From assembly GCF_900099975.1 (NCBI RefSeq), contig NZ_FNEI01000002.1, forward strand, positions 348,427 through 412,426: a stretch of DNA of 64,000 bases, read 5' to 3'. Source of the stretch: Arthrobacter cupressi. GTDB taxonomy: Bacteria; Actinomycetota; Actinomycetes; Actinomycetales; Micrococcaceae. Below, one piece after another: positions 37,077 to 44,671 of this stretch (its first letter is position 1; each line of letters opens with the position of its first letter). The notes beneath the pieces are model-generated. The model did no database searches and had not been told where the DNA came from. It was given only the letters and a program-made list of their open reading frames with translations. The translations under genes were made by a program, and so were the position numbers.

Positions 37077-37781
37077 ATGAGCAAACCCGTCCTGATCGCC
37101 TGCGCCCACGGAACCCGCAACGCCGAAGGCCAGGCGGCCATCCGCCAGGTCCTCGCCGAGATCGAGGCGCTGCGCCCGGGACTGCCGGTCGTGGAGGCCT
37201 ACGTGGACGTCCAGGAACCCGAATTGTCCGCGGTGGTGGCCGGCCTGCCGGAGGGGACTGACGCCGTCGTCGTCCCGCTGCTGCTCGGCACCGGCTACCA
37301 CGTGAAGGTGGACATCCCCAAGGCGATCAAGGCCCGTCCCGAGGTCACCGCGGCACCGCCGCTGGGCCCGGATCCGCGGCTGGCTGAGTTGCTCGCCGAG
37401 CGGCTGCGGGAGGCCGGGCTTCGCGACGACGACGGCGTGCTGCTCGCCGCCGCCGGATCCTCGCTTCCGGATGGCTCGGTCGACTCCGAGGAGCAGGCGC
37501 GCCTGCTCGCCGAACTGCTGCCGAACAAGGTGCGGGTCGCGTACGGTGCCAGTGCCGAGCCGAACGTGCCCGACGGCGTCGCGGCCCTGCGCGGTGAAGT
37601 CACCGCGGACGGGGGACCGGGCAGGGTGGTGGTGTCCTCCTATCTGCTCGCCACCGGCTACTTCCATGACCAGCTGTTCAAGGCGGAAGCGGACATTGTT
37701 ACGGCGCCGGTACTGCCCTCGCCGGTGCTCGCCGAGATCGCGCTGGAACGTTACGACACGGCCGTCGCCAAGCGGGGCTAG
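37077..37781 (+). CDS. Sirohydrochlorin chelatase-like protein (SirB/CbiX family)
   Basis: 234 residues with two CbiX-like halves. The active-site His is in LIACAHGTRN, and a second HVK block follows (GTGYHVKVDIPKAIKARP). The likely role is insertion of iron into sirohydrochlorin to make siroheme for the sulfite reductase encoded 145 bp downstream. ATG 37077 is preceded by TACGCT-6 nt, without a Shine-Dalgarno, suggesting leaderless expression. Apart from Met1 it contains no Met and only one Cys. Confidence 0.85.
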   Translation: MSKPVLIACAHGTRNAEGQAAIRQVLAEIEALRPGLPVVEAYVDVQEPELSAVVAGLPEGTDAVVVPLLLGTGYHVKVDIPKAIKARPEVTAAPPLGPDPRLAELLAERLREAGLRDDDGVLLAAAGSSLPDGSVDSEEQARLLAELLPNKVRVAYGASAEPNVPDGVAALRGEVTADGGPGRVVVSSYLLATGYFHDQLFKAEADIVTAPVLPSPVLAEIALERYDTAVAKRG

Positions 37782-37890
37782 ACCAATCCGCAGGGGCCCG
37801 AAGCGGCAGCAGGCCGGGCGCGCCATTGCAAGGTCCACGGCGTGTTCGTGACGAAATATTTCCCTAGGTGACTCTTCGTTTCCCGCGTCA

Positions 37891-37920
37891 TTGTTGGTCA
37901 AATACGGGCCCACCTACAGT
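37891..37920 (+). promoter_or_regulatory. Sulfite reductase promoter, probably leaderless
   Basis: -35 TTGTTG (37891-37896), 18-bp spacer, -10 TACAGT (37915-37920), then 6 nt to ATG 37927. No Shine-Dalgarno lies before the ATG, so the mRNA probably begins at the start codon. Confidence 0.7.
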
Positions 37921-37926
37921 CGATGC

Positions 37927-39672
37927 ATGACTGATACAGCTCTAGCCGGAGCGTCCGCGGACCAGGCTGCTTCGAAGCGCCCGGCCCGCCCGTCCCGCCC
38001 TGCCGCAAAACCCCATGGCCAGTGGAAGGTTGACGGCACCACGCCGCTCAACGCCAATGAGACCTGGAAGCAGGAAGACAACGGACTGAACGTCCGCGAG
38101 CGTATCGAGTCCGTGTACTCCAAGAACGGCTTCGACTCGATCGACGGCACCGATCTGCACGGCCGCTTCCGCTGGTGGGGCCTCTACACCCAGCGCAAGC
38201 CCGGGATCGACGGCGGCAAGACCGCCACCCTCGAACCGCACGAGCTCGAAGACAAGTACTTCATGCTGCGCGTCCGCATCGACGGCGGTGCCCTCACCAC
38301 CGAGCAGCTGCGGGTCATCGGTGAAATCTCTGTCGACTTCGCCCGCGACTCCGCGGACCTCACCGACCGCCAGAACGTCCAGCTGCACTGGATCCGGGTC
38401 GAGGACGTCCCGGAAATCTGGCGCCGCCTCGAAGCCGTGGGCCTGTCCACCACCGAAGCCTGCGGCGACGTGCCCCGCGTCATCCTCGGCTCCCCGGTGG
38501 CCGGCATCGCCAAGGACGAGATCATCGACCCCACGCCGCTGATCCACGAGCTCTCCGAGCGCTTCATCGGCGACCCGGAACTGGCCAACCTGCCGCGCAA
38601 GTACAAGACCGCCATCACCGGCCACCCGTCCCAGGACGTGGTCCACGAGATCAACGACTTCGCCCTGGTGGGCGTGGTGCACCCCGAGCTCGGTGCCGGC
38701 TACGACCTCTGGGTGGGCGGCGGCCTGTCCACCAACCCGCGCCTCGCTGAGCGCCTCGGCGTGTTCGTCTCCGCGGACGTTGCCGCCGAGGTCTGGCTGG
38801 GCGTCACCAGCATCTTCCGCGACTACGGCTACCGCCGCATGCGCACCAAGGCCCGCCTGAAGTTCCTCATGAACGACTGGGGCCCGGCCAAGTTCCGCGA
38901 GGTCCTCGAGGACGAATACCTCGGCTTCAAGCTTCCGGACGGCCCCGCCGCGCCCAAGCCTTCCACACCCGGCGACCACGTGGGCATCCACGAACAGAAG
39001 GACGGCAAGTTCTTCATCGGCGTCACCCCCACGGTCGGCCGCGTTTCCGGTTCCATCTTGGTGAAGCTCGCCGACACCCTGGAAGCCCACGGCTCCCGCC
39101 GCCTCCGCACCACCCCGCACCAGAAGCTCGTGGTGCTGGACGTGGAGAAGGACCAGGTGGAACCGCTCGTGGCCGAACTGGACACCCTGGGCCTGTCCGC
39201 CCGCCCGTCCCTGTTCCGCCGCGGCACCATCGCCTGCACCGGCATCGAGTTCTGCAAGCTGGCCATCGTGGAAACCAAGGCCACGGCCGCCACCGCGATC
39301 GCCGAACTGGAGACCCGCCTGGCGGACCTCGTGGAGAGCAAGCAGCTTCCGCAGGCCCTGTCCCTGCACATCAACGGCTGCCCCAACTCCTGCGCCCGCA
39401 TCCAGACGGCGGACATCGGCCTGAAGGGCATGATGCTGCCGACCCCCGACGGCGACCCCACCCCGGGTTTCCAGGTGCACCTGGGCGGCGGACTGGCCAA
39501 CAACGACCGCGCCGAAGCCGGCCTCGGCCGCACCGTCCGCGGCCTGAAGGTCACCGCCGAGGACCTGCCCGACTACGTCGAGCGCGTTGTCCGGAAGTTC
39601 GTGGCCGTGGGCGCCGAAGGCCAGACCTTCGCCGAATGGGCACACTCTGCCGATGAAGGGGATCTCCAGTGA
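37927..39672 (+). CDS. sir: Ferredoxin-dependent sulfite (nitrite/sulfite) reductase
   Basis: 581 residues with two ferredoxin-like halves. The siroheme/[4Fe-4S] ligands are CTGIEFC (about C437, C443) and CPNSC (about C485, C489). Reduces sulfite to sulfide with six electrons. The family also includes nitrite reductases; the directly coupled cysH-cysD-cysN genes make sulfite the likely substrate. ATG 37927 fits the promoter position; the N-terminal ~35 residues are Ala/Pro-rich. Its stop overlaps the cysH start. Confidence 0.93.
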   Translation: MTDTALAGASADQAASKRPARPSRPAAKPHGQWKVDGTTPLNANETWKQEDNGLNVRERIESVYSKNGFDSIDGTDLHGRFRWWGLYTQRKPGIDGGKTATLEPHELEDKYFMLRVRIDGGALTTEQLRVIGEISVDFARDSADLTDRQNVQLHWIRVEDVPEIWRRLEAVGLSTTEACGDVPRVILGSPVAGIAKDEIIDPTPLIHELSERFIGDPELANLPRKYKTAITGHPSQDVVHEINDFALVGVVHPELGAGYDLWVGGGLSTNPRLAERLGVFVSADVAAEVWLGVTSIFRDYGYRRMRTKARLKFLMNDWGPAKFREVLEDEYLGFKLPDGPAAPKPSTPGDHVGIHEQKDGKFFIGVTPTVGRVSGSILVKLADTLEAHGSRRLRTTPHQKLVVLDVEKDQVEPLVAELDTLGLSARPSLFRRGTIACTGIEFCKLAIVETKATAATAIAELETRLADLVESKQLPQALSLHINGCPNSCARIQTADIGLKGMMLPTPDGDPTPGFQVHLGGGLANNDRAEAGLGRTVRGLKVTAEDLPDYVERVVRKFVAVGAEGQTFAEWAHSADEGDLQ

Positions 39673-40436
39673 CAGATCCCCAGCCGCTCCCCAACCTCGC
39701 AAGCTCGGCCGGGGACCCCAGCGGCCGTGGGCCCTCTCTGCGACCCGTCGAGGACCTCAAGGCGCTGGCCAAAGCCGGTGCCGAGGAACTGGGCTGGAAC
39801 CCCACCGCGCAGGACGTCATCGCCTGGGTGGCACGGAACTTCGAGCTGCCCGCCGTCGCCGTCGCCTGCTCCATGGCCGACGCCGTCCTGCCGGCCCTCG
39901 TGGCGGACCAGATTCCCGGCGTCGAGGTGCTTTTCCTGGAGACCGGCTACCACTTCCCGGAGACCTACGCCACGCGCGACGAGGTCGCCGCGAACCTGCG
40001 GGTGAACGTCGTGGACGTGCTGCCGGAGAACACCGTGGAGCAGCAGGACCGGCTCCTGGGCAAGGACCTGTTCGCCCGCGACGCCGCCCAGTGCTGCGCC
40101 CTGCGCAAGGTCCAGCCGCTGCGCCGCTCACTGGCCAACTACGAGGTCTGGTTCACCGGGGTGCGCCGCGACGAGGCCCCCACCCGGACCAACACCCCGG
40201 TTGTCACCTGGGACGAGTCCTTCGGCCTGGTCAAGGTGAACCCCATGGTCGACTGGACCTTCGACCAGCTGGTCGAGTACTCCGAGGACAACATCCTTCC
40301 CGTCAACCCCCTCCTCAGCCAGGGCTACCCGTCCATCGGATGCCAGCCCTGCACCCGCAAGGTGGCCCCGGGCGAAGACCCCCGCGCCGGCCGCTGGTCA
40401 GGATCCGACAAGACAGAATGCGGACTACACACATGA
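39669..40436 (+). CDS. cysH: Adenylylsulfate (APS) reductase
   Basis: 255 residues of the PAPS/APS reductase family. It carries the double-Cys plus CxxC set that binds a [4Fe-4S] cluster (AQCCALRKVQPL, about C142-C143; GCQPC, about C225-C228), the mark of enzymes that use APS directly. No APS kinase is present here, in agreement. The GTG start overlaps the sir stop (GTGA), and the stop overlaps the cysD start (ATGA). Confidence 0.94.
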   Translation: MTDPQPLPNLASSAGDPSGRGPSLRPVEDLKALAKAGAEELGWNPTAQDVIAWVARNFELPAVAVACSMADAVLPALVADQIPGVEVLFLETGYHFPETYATRDEVAANLRVNVVDVLPENTVEQQDRLLGKDLFARDAAQCCALRKVQPLRRSLANYEVWFTGVRRDEAPTRTNTPVVTWDESFGLVKVNPMVDWTFDQLVEYSEDNILPVNPLLSQGYPSIGCQPCTRKVAPGEDPRAGRWSGSDKTECGLHT

Positions 40437-41497
40437 GCACCCAAACAAGCAACGAGGAACTGGAGCTGTCTGTGCTGGAGAACGACATCGCCGAGACGCC
40501 GACTGCCGCCCAGGGAGTGGCATCGGGCCTGTCGGAGCCGCGCGTTGGGCTGATCGGAGATCAGCCGCGCGGCGAAGGGGCGGGGGCGGCAGACGGCGTC
40601 TCGGGCCGTCTGAGCAGCCTGGACACGCTCGAGTCCGAGGCCATCCACATCATCCGCGAGGTCGTGGCCGAGTTCGAGCGCCCCGCGCTGCTGTTCTCCG
40701 GCGGCAAGGACTCCGTGGTCATGCTGCACCTGGCCACCAAGGCCTTCTGGCCCGGTAAGGTGCCGTTCCCGGTGCTGCACGTGGACACCGGCCACAACTT
40801 CCCGGAGGTCATCGACTTCCGCGACCGCACCGTGGAGCGCCTCGGCCTGAAGCTCGTGGTGGGCTCGGTGCAGGAGTTCATCGACCGCGGCGAACTGGCC
40901 GAACGCGCCGACGGCACCCGCAACCCGCTGCAGACCGTGCCGCTGCTGGACGCCATTCAGCGCAATAAGTTCGACGCCGTCTTCGGCGGCGGCCGCCGCG
41001 ACGAGGACAAGGCCCGCGCCAAGGAGCGCATCCTGAGCCTGCGCGACGAGTTCGGCCAGTGGGACCCGCGCAACCAGCGCCCCGAACTGTGGAACCTCTA
41101 CAACGGCCGCCACACCGTGGGCCAGCACGTCCGCGCGTTCCCCATCAGCAACTGGACCGAGCTGGACATCTGGCGCTACATCGAGCGTGAGAACATCGAG
41201 CTGCCCAGCCTGTACTACGCCCACGAGCGCGAGGTCTTCGCCCGCGACGGCATGTGGCGCGCAGTCGGCGAGGTCTCCCAGCCGCTCCCGCACGAGGACG
41301 TCATCACCAAGACCGTCCGCTACCGGACCGTGGGGGACATGTCCTGCACCGGCGCCGTCGAGTCCGACGCGTACACCGTGGCCGACGTCGTTGTAGAAGT
41401 CGCCGCCTCCACCCTCACCGAACGTGGCGCCACCCGCGCAGATGACCGCATCTCCGAGGCCGCCATGGAAGACCGCAAGAAGGACGGCTACTTCTAA
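40433..41497 (+). CDS. cysD: Sulfate adenylyltransferase subunit 2
   Basis: 354 residues. The PP-loop LLFSGGKDSVVMLHLA binds ATP, followed by LHVDTGHNFPEVIDFRD and FGGGRRDEDKARAKERI. With CysN it makes APS from sulfate and ATP. An N-terminal extension of ~55 residues (acidic, then Gly/Ala-rich) precedes the usual start SLDTLESEAIHIIREV; E. coli CysD lacks it. ATG 40433 is supported by the 4-nt overlap with cysH; the next conserved start would be far inside. The stop overlaps the cysN ATG by one base (TAATG). Confidence 0.94.
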   Translation: MSTQTSNEELELSVLENDIAETPTAAQGVASGLSEPRVGLIGDQPRGEGAGAADGVSGRLSSLDTLESEAIHIIREVVAEFERPALLFSGGKDSVVMLHLATKAFWPGKVPFPVLHVDTGHNFPEVIDFRDRTVERLGLKLVVGSVQEFIDRGELAERADGTRNPLQTVPLLDAIQRNKFDAVFGGGRRDEDKARAKERILSLRDEFGQWDPRNQRPELWNLYNGRHTVGQHVRAFPISNWTELDIWRYIERENIELPSLYYAHEREVFARDGMWRAVGEVSQPLPHEDVITKTVRYRTVGDMSCTGAVESDAYTVADVVVEVAASTLTERGATRADDRISEAAMEDRKKDGYF

Positions 41498-42897
41498 TGA
41501 GCACCGAAACCGCACTGCTTGAAAGCGGCCTGCGCGAATCCACCCTGTTCCGCTTCGCCACCGCCGGATCCGTCGACGACGGCAAGTCCACCCTGGTGGG
41601 CCGGCTCCTGCACGACTCCAAGGCGATCCTCGCCGACCAGCTCGACGCCGTCGCCCGCACCTCCGCGGACCGCGGTTTTGGCGGTGACAAGGGCGGCATC
41701 GACCTCGCCCTGCTGACCGACGGCCTGCGTGCCGAGCGCGAGCAGGGCATCACCATCGACGTCGCGTACCGCTACTTCGCCACGGACCGCCGCAGCTTCA
41801 TCCTGGCCGACTGCCCGGGCCATGTGCAGTACACCAAGAACACGGTGACCGGCGCGTCCACCGCGGATGCCGTCGTCGTGCTCATCGACGCCCGCAAGGG
41901 TGTCCTGGAGCAGACCCGCCGCCACCTGTCCGTGCTGCAGCTGCTGCGCGTCGCACACGTGATCGTGGCCGTGAACAAGATCGACCTGGTCGACTTCAGC
42001 GAGGACGTGTTCCGCGCCATCGAAGCCGACGTCCAGCAGGTGGCCCGCGACCTGGGCATCGGTGCCGACGGCATCAGCGACGTCCTGGTGGTCCCGGTGT
42101 CCGCGCTCGACGGCGACAACGTGGTGGACCGCTCGGACCGTACCCCCTGGTACACGGGCCCCGCCCTGCTCGAGGTCCTGGAAACCCTGCCGGCCGCCGA
42201 TGAACTGGAAAGCCACCTGGAAAGCTTCCGCTTCCCGGTGCAGCTGGTCATCCGTCCGCAGGGCGCCCTGGCACCCGACGCCGTGGCCGGCGGGCTCGAC
42301 ACCGAGGCGTACCGAGACTACCGCGCCTACGCCGGGCAGATCACCGAAGGTTCCGTCAAGGTCGGCGACCAGGTCACCGTGCTGAGCCCGGGCCACGAAC
42401 CCCGGAACACCACCGTCACCGGGATCGACTTCGCCGGCAAGGAACTGCAGGAAGCAGCGGCTCCGCAGTCCGTTGCGATCCGCCTGGCCGAGGAGATCGA
42501 CATCGCCCGCGGTGACACGATCGCCGCCGCCGGCACCGTCGCGGACAGCACCGCGGACCTGTACGCCTCCTTGTGCTGGCTGTCGCCGAAGCCGCTGCGC
42601 GAAGGTGCCAAGGTGCTCGTGAAGCACGGCACCCGCACGGTCCAGGCCCTGGTGCGCAACGTCAGCGGCAAGCTGGACCTTGGGACTTTCAATGTCGAGG
42701 AAACCTCCACCCTGGAGCTCAACGACATCGGGCACGCCCAGCTCCGCCTCGCCGCGCCGCTGCCGGTGGAGAACTACCTGCGCCACCGCCGCACGGGCGC
42801 GTTCCTGGTGATCGACCCGCTGGACGGCAACACCCTTGCCGCCGGCCTCGTGAAGGACCACCCGGGCGACCACGAAGACGAGCGCTACGTCATCTGA
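41497..42897 (+). CDS. cysN: Sulfate adenylyltransferase subunit 1 (GTPase)
   Basis: 466 residues, EF-Tu-like GTPase that drives APS formation with CysD. G1 GSVDDGKSTLVGRLL, G3 DCPGH, G4 NKID. No fused C-terminal APS kinase, in keeping with the APS-type CysH. It has no Met after Met1 and only two Cys, a notable sulfur economy for this size. Ends the sir-cysH-cysD-cysN operon, which stops at the terminator at 42931. Confidence 0.95.
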   Translation: MSTETALLESGLRESTLFRFATAGSVDDGKSTLVGRLLHDSKAILADQLDAVARTSADRGFGGDKGGIDLALLTDGLRAEREQGITIDVAYRYFATDRRSFILADCPGHVQYTKNTVTGASTADAVVVLIDARKGVLEQTRRHLSVLQLLRVAHVIVAVNKIDLVDFSEDVFRAIEADVQQVARDLGIGADGISDVLVVPVSALDGDNVVDRSDRTPWYTGPALLEVLETLPAADELESHLESFRFPVQLVIRPQGALAPDAVAGGLDTEAYRDYRAYAGQITEGSVKVGDQVTVLSPGHEPRNTTVTGIDFAGKELQEAAAPQSVAIRLAEEIDIARGDTIAAAGTVADSTADLYASLCWLSPKPLREGAKVLVKHGTRTVQALVRNVSGKLDLGTFNVEETSTLELNDIGHAQLRLAAPLPVENYLRHRRTGAFLVIDPLDGNTLAAGLVKDHPGDHEDERYVI

Positions 42898-42930
42898 GGT
42901 TTGTCCGCCCGTGAAGGGCGCAGCCTGAAA

Positions 42931-42994
42931 CCGCAGCCTGTCCGCGGAACCGGAACCACAAGGTCCGGAACTGCGGACAGGCTGCGGCTTTTTC
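42931..42994 (+). terminator. Intrinsic terminator of the cys operon
   Basis: 15-bp stem CCGCAGCCTGTCCGC/GCGGACAGGCTGCGG (42931-42945 with 42974-42988) followed by CTTTTT. The loop region can pair further. Confidence 0.92.
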
Positions 42995-42999
42995 GCTCT

Positions 43000-43028
43000 T
43001 GACCCATAAACATCCGATGTTTATGCTC
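43000..43028 (+). promoter_or_regulatory. Fucosidase promoter with palindromic operator
   Basis: -35 TTGACC (43000-43005), 17-bp spacer, -10 TATGCT (43023-43028), then 5 nt to ATG 43034. The palindrome TAAACAT-CCG-ATGTTTA (43008-43024) fills the spacer and must be the binding site of a repressor not encoded nearby. The regulator is unknown. Confidence 0.85.
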
Positions 43029-43033
43029 GTTCA

Positions 43034-44329
43034 ATGCGTCCCACAGTGCACCACATCGAACCCACGCCGGCGCAGCTCGCCTGGCAGGCGGACCGGATGG
43101 GCGTCTTCTTCCACTTCGGCATCAACACCTTCCACGGCAAGGAATGGAGCGACGGCACCCTCCCGGCGTCGTCCTTCAACCCCACGCAACTGGACGCCGG
43201 ACAATGGGTCCGCACCGCGCGGGAGGCCGGTGCGAAGTACGTGGTGCTCACCGCGAAACACCACGACGGGTTCTGCCTGTGGCCCACCGCTCTGACGGAC
43301 TACTCGGTGGCATCTTCCCCGTGGAAGGGCGGAAAGGGTGACGTGGTGGCCGAGGTGGCCGCCGCGTGCCGGGAATACGGCATGAAGCTGGGCCTCTACC
43401 TCTCGCCCTGGGACCGTAACGCCGAGTGCTACGCCGATTCGAAGGCCTACGACGAGTTCTACCTCGGCCAGCTCCGCGAGCTCTGCAGCAACTACGGTGA
43501 ACTGCACGAACTGTGGTTCGACGGCGCCGGATCCGAAGGCCACGAATACGACTGGGCCTGGATCGCCGCACTCATCGAGGAACTGCAGCCTGGCGCCATG
43601 GTCTTCAACATGGGTCAGCCGACCATCCGCTGGGTGGGCAACGAGGACGGACTGGCCGCCGATCCCGTGGAGTACGTGGTGGAGCAGACCGACTTCTCCA
43701 ACTACACGGTGGTCACCACCAAGCTCGAGGAGGCCCTCTACCTGCCGCCGGAATGCGACGTCTCGATCCGCCGCGGCTGGTTCTGGCACGAGGACCAGGA
43801 ACCCAAGACCCTCGAGCACCTCCTGGCCATTTACTACCGCTCGGTCGGCCTTGGCGCCAACCTGCTCCTGAACCTGCCGCCGGACACCAGGGGGCTGATC
43901 CCGGAGGAAGACGTGGCGCGCGTGCGGGAGTTCGGCGCCGAGATCAACCGCCGCTTCGAAACGCCGCTGCCTGCGTCCGTCCGGGACCTGGGGGAGGGGC
44001 GTTGGGAACTGGACTTCGGGCAGCCCGTCACCATCGACCACCTGCTGCTCGCCGAGGATCTGTCCGGGGGCCAGCTTGTGCGGAGCCATCGGATCAGTAA
44101 CACCGACGACGGCGGCCTGCTGGCTTCCGGCGGGACGGTTCTTGCCTCCGGCGGGACGTTCGGATCCCAGCGCATCCACGCCTTTCCCGCCGTCACTGTC
44201 CGACGGCTCACCGTTGAGGTGGAGGGCGACGGCGCCCGGCTGGCCGCCGTCGACGGTTTCCGCACCGGCGCGGAAAGCGTGCCGGAGATCGCCTACCTGG
44301 CTCCCACCGACTACCCCGAGGACCACTGA
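43034..44329 (+). CDS. GH29 alpha-L-fucosidase
   Basis: 431 residues, no signal peptide, so probably cytoplasmic. GH29 features are MGVFFHFGINTFHGKEW, VLTAKHHDGFCLWP and the nucleophile Asp in LWFDGAGSEG (about D163). The C-terminal ~100 residues form a beta-sandwich. It hydrolyses alpha-L-fucosides taken into the cell; no fucose transport or catabolic genes are nearby. Expressed from its own promoter with a palindromic operator, likely leaderless, and ended by a strong hairpin. Confidence 0.9.
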   Translation: MRPTVHHIEPTPAQLAWQADRMGVFFHFGINTFHGKEWSDGTLPASSFNPTQLDAGQWVRTAREAGAKYVVLTAKHHDGFCLWPTALTDYSVASSPWKGGKGDVVAEVAAACREYGMKLGLYLSPWDRNAECYADSKAYDEFYLGQLRELCSNYGELHELWFDGAGSEGHEYDWAWIAALIEELQPGAMVFNMGQPTIRWVGNEDGLAADPVEYVVEQTDFSNYTVVTTKLEEALYLPPECDVSIRRGWFWHEDQEPKTLEHLLAIYYRSVGLGANLLLNLPPDTRGLIPEEDVARVREFGAEINRRFETPLPASVRDLGEGRWELDFGQPVTIDHLLLAEDLSGGQLVRSHRISNTDDGGLLASGGTVLASGGTFGSQRIHAFPAVTVRRLTVEVEGDGARLAAVDGFRTGAESVPEIAYLAPTDYPEDH

Positions 44330-44369
44330 ATCCCGGCACGGTTCCGCCGCTAAGCGGGGCCGGCTCCGG

Positions 44370-44444
44370 TGCCCGCCGGTCTCACCCCCGCAAGTGTTGG
44401 TTGCCCGCTCAAATTTGAGCGGGCAACCAACACTTCGGCGGGCA
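44370..44444 (+). terminator. Perfect 44-bp palindrome within a larger hairpin
   Basis: 44392-44435 is a perfect inverted repeat with no spacer (22+22 bp), enclosed by a 9-bp outer stem TGCCCGCCG/CGGCGGGCA (44370-44378 with 44436-44444) and followed by TTTT. Terminates the fucosidase transcript. Confidence 0.8.
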
Positions 44445-44538
44445 TTTTCGGCAGGCGCGGAAGCGTCCTTGCGTCGGACCGCCAACATTCCGGTATGTGA
44501 CGCCGGATGAAGTTGCGTGACCCCGGGTTTCCACGCCG

Positions 44539-44568
44539 TTGAACGGCAAACAGGCCAGTCCCTACTGT
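44539..44568 (+). promoter_or_regulatory. Promoter of the cysteine leader peptide / sulfonate-binding gene
   Basis: -35 TTGAAC (44539-44544), 18-bp spacer, -10 TACTGT (44563-44568), then 6 nt to the leader ATG 44575. The spacing means the RNA should start at the leader ATG (leaderless). Confidence 0.75.
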
Positions 44569-44574
44569 GAATCC

Positions 44575-44631
44575 ATGACCATGACGGACTGGTCCTTGCA
44601 CGCCCTTCCAAGGCGATGTTGCGGGACCTGA
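44575..44631 (+). CDS. Cysteine-containing leader peptide (uORF)
   Basis: 18-codon ORF encoding MTMTDWSLHALPRRCCGT, too short for routine gene finding. The tandem Cys codons (44617-44622) come just before the stop and lie in the 5' arm of a perfect hairpin. Leaderless short ORFs with tandem Cys codons upstream of sulfur genes are known as cysteine-responsive attenuators in mycobacteria. ATG 44575 is used; ATG 44581 is in frame. The downstream gene is a sulfonate-type binding protein, which fits sensing of cysteine supply. Confidence 0.8.
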   Translation: MTMTDWSLHALPRRCCGT

Positions 44632-44656
44632 TTTTTTCAGCCCCGCCCGCAACATC
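44615..44656 (+). promoter_or_regulatory. Cysteine attenuator hairpin
   Basis: Perfect 11-bp stem GATGTTGCGGG/CCCGCAACATC (44615-44625 with 44646-44656). The 5' arm contains both leader Cys codons; the leader stop is in the loop. The 3' arm ends 3 nt before the Shine-Dalgarno AAAGGA (44660-44665) of the next gene. Model (inferred): a ribosome stalled on Cys codons keeps the hairpin open and the gene is translated; with ample cysteine the hairpin closes and blocks initiation. Confidence 0.75.
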
Positions 44657-44671
44657 TTCAAAGGAACCCCA

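Noticed and set aside
44615..44656. SAM, cobalamin or other known metabolite riboswitch upstream of the sulfonate-binding gene
   Set aside because: The region is too short (about 97 nt from the predicted start to the gene) and is explained by a leader ORF plus one hairpin; no multi-helix riboswitch core was seen.
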